The notes beneath the pieces were generated by a model that saw only the letters and a list, made by a program, of their open reading frames with translations, made no database searches and had not been told where the DNA came from. A stretch of 64,000 nucleotides of DNA from Myrica gale (taxonomy: Eukaryota; Streptophyta; Magnoliopsida; Fagales; Myricaceae), in contig OZ005609.1 in the NCBI GenBank assembly GCA_963930655.1, positions 14,581,001-14,645,000 of the forward strand. The letters are read 5' to 3'. Positions 59,283 through 64,000 of the stretch are shown piece after piece. A program made the translations under genes and the position numbers. Numbering within the stretch: position 1 is the stretch's first letter; every line of letters begins with the position of its first letter.

Positions 59283-59309
59283 ACTTAAAAACAACTCTCA
59301 AACACAGCC
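59283..59309 (-). repeat. right 27-bp terminal-type inverted repeat
   Basis: Ends AACTCTCAAACACAGCC and mirrors 41181-41207 with one mismatch. TAT follows at 59310-59312. Confidence 0.75.
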
Positions 59310-59695
59310 TATGGTGCTAGTGATGTTGGAAAGATGTTCCTGGTACGTATTATCTTTCTAATTACGTACATATATACGTTTAATGACTTAAAACTACTAC
59401 ATGCGAATGATCGATTACAATAAAGTATTCAAAGAATGGTCGACTTTGGATTAATGTGCATAATCCGGAGCCTGCCATGACAGTTTTTCAGTAGCTCGTG
59501 GTAGTGGATTCACGGATACCGCACGACTTTCGTGCCATCCTTTCTGTTTCCACCTCCAAAAGCTTTATCCTTTCTAGATTCTTTGTTTTTTTGTTCCAGT
59601 GTTTTTGTTATATATCTTTGGATTTCTGACATTTCTTTTTCTTGCTCTTTACCATTTATTGCCCAAACTCAGCAACTCCCACCCCATCTCTGTAA

Positions 59696-61339
59696 GGGTG
59701 AGCTTGGAACTTCCGGTTTCCGAAACCGGTGTTCCGGTACCAGTTCCGGGCTGTTCTGGAACCGGATTTTTTTGAAAATAAAAAATTCCAGAGCTCAAAC
59801 GGTGTCATTTGAGCCCTGGTTAAAAAAAAAAGCCTTCACGTGACCTGTGTCAAAATGACCCAGGTCACACTCACACTCACACAGAACACCCCCCGTCCCT
59901 TACCTGCTGCCCTAACTTGAAACCGGACTTCCCCTCCCAAGTCCCGGCCGCCATGCGACAGCCCCCCCATCACGGCCTCCATCCCTCCGGACCCTCTCAG
60001 CATCCCTCAAGAAAGCTCTTTCTCTCTCTCACCTTTCTCAGATCTTTGCCGACCGGCCAACCCTCCCGACATCTCTCTCTCTCACGGCGTGTAGCTGCCA
60101 TCAAGTGGCTGAATCTCTCACCAATTTGCTATTGGAACATCTGCTATAATCTATTGGCCCTCGAAAGGTATAACTTCTTCTACTTTTGCCTTGCTTCATG
60201 CCTAATTCTAGAACTAGAGTATTCTTGTTGTTGCTTACTGTGACGGATAGTTCAGGATCATTTTAGGTAGAGTATTCTGGTTGTGTATTTGTGTACTTGT
60301 TGTTGGGTCTCTGTTTTCCTCGAAGGGTAGGTTATTTTCCTTAGTCAGTTGTGCTGGTTGTTGCTAAAAGGGTAGGTTTTTTTTTCTTGGATAGATTGGA
60401 CCACCAAAGTTGTTTCAAGAGAATTTGAGTTCTATTACTTTTGTTTCCTTGCTTTTGCATTCTGGTACCGATGGTAGTAATTACTGGGTCAGCCATGGAG
60501 CACTTATTGGTAGAAGTGATGCAGATGATGCTTGATTACTCCTTCATAATTTCATTTCAATTTTACATTCTTTAGCCCCCAATGTTCTTATGCAACTTAT
60601 GTAAAAATTTTGAATTGTTAATTCCTAATTTCGGCAGCTCACCCAACTTGTTGTCGGTCAAATTAATGAAAACATTACTTTGATTCTAATTTAGTTGTTG
60701 TTGCATCTCCGGTTACTTTTTTAGTTGCTGGTAAGTTATCAATCTTGAATAGGCAAAGTGTTTGGAATATAAGTTTTTGCATGCCTCGGTTGATGAATCG
60801 TTTATTTATTATTGAAGAGCACAAAGCAACTATGAAATTATGGCCAAAATAAACGTTATTCAACCTATGATGATTGTTTGTGCTATTTCAGTTGTTTTTT
60901 GTTGGAGGATTGGAGTTTGGACTTGTTGTTTATGCTTAGATCTTTTAGGTTGTGAACATAGTTGTTTAGAATTTATTTAGATAGATTGAGTCATTTTGCA
61001 AGTAATTTTTGTTATTTAAATAAACTGAAAATCAAATGTGTTTAATGTCAGATGGATGAGATTAGTATTACACCTAATACAAATATAGGGTCTTGTCCTA
61101 GTATTGGTGGTCTAGTTGCTGATGAGTCAGCTAGTAGTTCTCATTCTGGTGGTGATGAGGATATTATCAGTCAGTCAGAAGAACCACCTGCTAAAAAGAG
61201 AAAGAATATTCGCAAGAGTTTTGTGTTGGATCATTTCACTAAAATTCTGCCAGTTGTCAAACCTGAACACCCTGAAGCTAAGTGTCATCATTGTAAAGCC
61301 AAGGTTGGGTGCCACCCTGAACACCATGAGATTTGTTGA
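59696..61339 (+). mobile_element. 5' part of a hAT element (GGGTGAGC family)
   Basis: The left end GGGTGAGC is followed by CCGGT-rich subterminal sequence (TTCCGGTTTCCGAAACCGG), a CAAACGGTGTCATTTGAGCCC block and GACCCAGGTCACAC, the same order as in the 907-bp element at 31638. A ~1.1-kb leader or intron leads to a BED-finger exon. The right end and the rest of the transposase are absent or replaced after ~61335, so the element is truncated. Confidence 0.7.
61052..61339 (+). pseudogene. hAT transposase N-terminus, BED finger truncated
   Basis: ATG 61052 (after TTTAATGTCAG, a plausible acceptor context) opens MDEISITPNTNIG. A Ser-rich acidic leader, PPAKKRKNIRKSF (basic) and the BED start VLDHFTKILPV with CHHCKAK follow. 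Then HPEHHEIC ends at a stop, where the family continues with GTxxLxxHLxxC. The break lies inside the zinc finger. The Trp usually found before DHFTK is Leu here. Confidence 0.75.
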
Positions 61340-62640
61340 TGTTTTACAACACCAACTCCCCTGTTGTTTTTACAGCACCCTGTTTTGCATAGTTTCAGTG
61401 TCAACTTATACATCCAATCCAAACCGAACAGGATTCAGAAGCCATTAACTATCCATACACTTGAATGAAATTTGACCTTCAAATTTACAGCAGTTCAAGG
61501 AATCCAAAACCTTCAAAATTACAGAACTTTGATCTCCAGTTCTAGGAATCCATAATCTTCAAATTAAAGCAGTTCATTACATACACATTCATAATCTCCA
61601 AAATTACAGCAATTCATTACATACGCATCCATAACTTCCAAAAAAAAACACCAAAATAACATTTAAAGTTGTTGAGAAACTCCATAACCCATCTCTGCTG
61701 GATCTAGTGGAACTGACTCTTGTGTTCCCAACAAATACAAGAAACAAATGGATTGTTAGAATCTCTAAGGTCTTTAAAAAAGTGGAAAACATTATTTTAT
61801 GCCACATAATACAGACAAATATAAAATCAGTACAAACCCACACTACGCACTAACTTAAGAGGTACCACACACTACAACAAATTTCGGCACAGAAACATTT
61901 ATAAAAGTAGTACAAAAAAGAAGGGAAAGATAGGTTGTATACCTCTAGACATTGACACTCTTCACGAACCAATTCGAAACCCTCTTCACCGCCGAGTTTT
62001 TTCTTCAACAAATGTGTGGCTTGGCTTGTGATCTATTTCTCCGAATTAGCAACTAACAACCTTACCCATAAATTGAAGACGTCGAATGGCAGAATATTCA
62101 AGGGACCTTGGGCTCGCTTGGAAAAAATCTTGGTTTCTAGGTGGAAGTGGGGGAAATGAAAGATATGGAGGGCGACGTCGTTCTCCTACAAGGGGAAGAA
62201 TCACTTCTTAAACGAACCACTTTGTTGTTAAATCTTAGCTATTCAAAACGGTGTGTCGTTAGTTGCGTCTTCAAAATTTCAAGCAAATTAAATGGTGGCG
62301 TTTTTCTTTGTGAAGTTTTTTTTTTCAGAACGGTGTGTTTTGAAAGCCAGCCAGTCAGCAGCTAATGTGGTCATTCCGTTAGAGAAACTGACTGATCTCT
62401 AACAAAATGACCATTTCGTCAAAAAATATAAAATTCAATGATTAAAATTTGAAAAAATTAAACTTTAGAACCTAAAAAGTAAAAAAAAAGGATAAAACCT
62501 AAAGACTAACCGCTAAATTCTCAACTCCGGAATTCTGATTTCAAAAAAAATTGCAAAAATGAATTTGGGTGCCGGACTTAGAACCCGAATTTACGATTTT
62601 GGCCACAATTTTTACCGGCCTTAATATTGTAAGGGAGACT
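61340..62640. other. unassigned sequence right of the truncated hAT
   Basis: Contains short near-repeats of ATTACAGCA(G)TTCA(T)(T)ACATAC (61480-61625). No gene or clear element is supported. Confidence 0.4.
61870..61890 (+). other. possible CACTA-type transposon terminus
   Basis: CACTACAACAAATTTCGGCA begins with CACTA and resembles the ends of plant CACTA elements. No matching TAGTG end was found to the right in the window, so it may be partial, extend beyond the window, or be chance. Confidence 0.3.
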
Positions 62641-62856
62641 TCAGACTAGAGACTAGACAGTGGAGGGAGTGTTCCACGCACGTGTTTCTCGAGGGCGGGA
62701 CAGAAATAAGTGGGTTGGGCTTGTACACTATGGGGCGGATTGTTGCAGCACTTCTAGATGAATATTTATATGAATTTCAGGGAGCAAGAAGAAAATGGGC
62801 CTCCAAGACCCAGGCTAGCCCATCCAACACTGTTCAGACTTCAGAACAGTCGTCCG

Positions 62857-62882
62857 TTATTTATTTATTTATTTATTTATTA
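62857..62882 (+). repeat. (TTTA)n microsatellite
   Basis: About six tandem TTTA units. Confidence 0.95.
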
Positions 62883-63361
62883 TGTACACGCAAAGTTAAA
62901 AACTGCTACTTTTATATAATCCAATAAATATATCATAACCATTTTTATAAAATTAAGATTTTTTGCCCCCTGATTTTAGAGAATAAAGAAGAATACTATT
63001 CTATATTTGTAAATTGTTTGCGCCTCTTAATCCTCTTAGATTTTCAATGGTTGTGAGGGCAGACATATGAGATTAGTTTATAAAACTATGGGATTATATA
63101 AACTTTAAAAACCTTTCCAATGATTTAACCTATTAGAATGTGTTTGGGGTTTTGATATATCAGAACATATCTTTCTAACATATATACTAAAATGCTTTTT
63201 TTTTGTTTCAAATGTTTAACATATTGATGGTTTGAAAATTGACCTTTGAATTTAAGTAATGAGACCGAATAATTATTTTCTTTTATTTATTAAAATATTA
63301 AATTAGCTAAAGAGTCAACCAGACAAACTTGACTAACCATAATTCACATAGAATTTAGAAT
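62883..63361. other. AT-rich non-coding
   Basis: No supported feature. Confidence 0.4.
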
Positions 63362-63641
63362 AAATTACAGCATATACTCAAATACCTATAAACTATAAAT
63401 CGCTACAAGTCACTTCCAAAGTCAGATTTTCGATACAGTTTCATTCCCCTACCCATTAAAGCCGTTACGTCGAACATTTTTCATTCCACCTGACCCAAAC
63501 TACGATTTCATTTTTTCTGCATATTGAAATCCTTATGTCGAACAGTTTTCATCACATCTGACCTAAAATGAAACATAATTTTGAAAGGTCAAATGTAGCG
63601 AGTTATAGTTTATGAAGTATTTGAAAATATAGTGGTAAATT
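63362..63641. mobile_element. inverted-repeat MITE, ~280 bp
   Basis: The left arm AAATTACAGCATATACTCAA with ACCTATAAACTATAAATCGC pairs with the reversed right arm AATTTACCACTATATTTTCA with CTTCATAAACTATAACTCGC. CGTCGAACA(G/T)TTTTCAT is also repeated in the centre. No ORF. A target duplication is not clear. Confidence 0.7.
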
Positions 63642-64000
63642 AACAGTAATTTCTTTGATGAACATAGTCAAACGACAGATTATTTAATTTTGATTGACCG
63701 TTTTATTTTCTATTTTTCTTAGATTAGTTTATATATCCAAATTTGATTATGATGCCATTATGAAAACCAGAGAGCTTATTATGTATCCTAATGTGATTTT
63801 TTAAGAACATATTTGCCTTCGACTTCGACCGCCCTTTTTATAGTTTCTTATTTTAATTTGTTATATCGAATTGGAGAGTATTAGTAGTGTAATAGGAAAT
63901 AGAGAACTCCTTATTGCAGTTTTATTTGACTGATTTCTTTTTTCATGATTCAAATAACCGCATGAAAAAACATTCATATATACTGTGTTGGGCTGTCTTC
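63642..64000. other. AT-rich non-coding to window end
   Basis: No supported feature. Confidence 0.4.

Larger units (their letters stand above)
41181..59309 (+). mobile_element. candidate 18-kb PIF/Harbinger-type element with accessory genes
   Basis: The boundaries are the 27-bp inverted repeats at 41181-41207 and 59283-59309, with TAT as direct repeat outside. PIF/Harbinger elements have G-rich 14-50-bp termini and 3-bp duplications (usually TWA), and they encode a DDE transposase plus a Myb/SANT-like protein. Both protein types lie inside, on the plus strand. Size is far above normal (~4-6 kb). The block also contains a plant transposon-associated gene, an NLS/SIM gene, a minisatellite and a LINE-type fragment. 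Alternatives are two unrelated MITE ends, or a smaller Harbinger nested among other insertions. Confidence 0.4.

Noticed and set aside
59917..60243. 108-codon Pro/Ser-rich frame
   Set aside because: Lies in the hAT leader; CT-rich repeats explain the composition and no domain is present.

Overview
The window is plant nuclear DNA, most likely from a woody dicot. It has spliced genes with GT-AG introns, a complete flavonol-type R2R3-MYB gene and a complete ER-lumenal DnaJ gene. Around them is a dense, AT-rich layer of plant transposable elements: hAT, PIF/Harbinger, Mutator-like MITEs, Ty1/copia, Ty3/gypsy Tat lineage, TRIM and a LINE-type fragment. I see no tRNA, rRNA, CRISPR array or bacterial feature.

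Region by region. 1-7.4 kb holds a 5.9-kb hAT transposon with an 8-bp target duplication and a transposase broken in three places, then a small hAT-like element and a Mutator-like MITE. 7.9-9.3 kb carries broken exons of an unrecognised minus-strand gene. 9.6-15.8 kb has a probable copia LTR and a nearly complete copia element with both LTRs and a 5-bp target duplication, but with most of pol deleted and proline-rich tandem repeats inside. 16.4-23.2 kb has a MITE and a decayed Tat-lineage gypsy element. 25.6 kb has one isolated exon-like stretch.

27.1-40.0 kb is the host-gene core. A three-exon R2R3-MYB (393 aa, subgroup 7, MYB11/12/111 type) lies on the minus strand. ERDJ3B (10 coding exons, 344 aa) lies on the plus strand, about 6.2 kb away and divergent. 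In Arabidopsis, MYB11 (At3g62610) and ERDJ3B (At3g62600) are neighbours, so this is conserved microsynteny. The MYB introns hold a TRIM (intron 1) and a Mutator-like MITE sitting 6 bp from the intron 2 acceptor. Two MITE/hAT elements lie between the genes.

41.2-59.3 kb is the most unusual block. It contains a gene for a plant transposon-associated protein, a PIF/Harbinger transposase with an intact DDE triad but a few lesions, two different Myb/SANT-like genes flanking that transposase, a GC-rich 60-bp minisatellite, and a small open gene encoding a basic NLS between two SUMO-interaction-like motifs. The block is bracketed by a 27-bp near-perfect inverted repeat with a TAT direct repeat outside. 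It could therefore be one 18-kb Harbinger-type element carrying accessory genes, although nested independent insertions remain a serious alternative.

59.7-64 kb holds the 5' part of a second hAT family, including a truncated BED-finger exon, a possible CACTA terminus, and a further inverted-repeat MITE.
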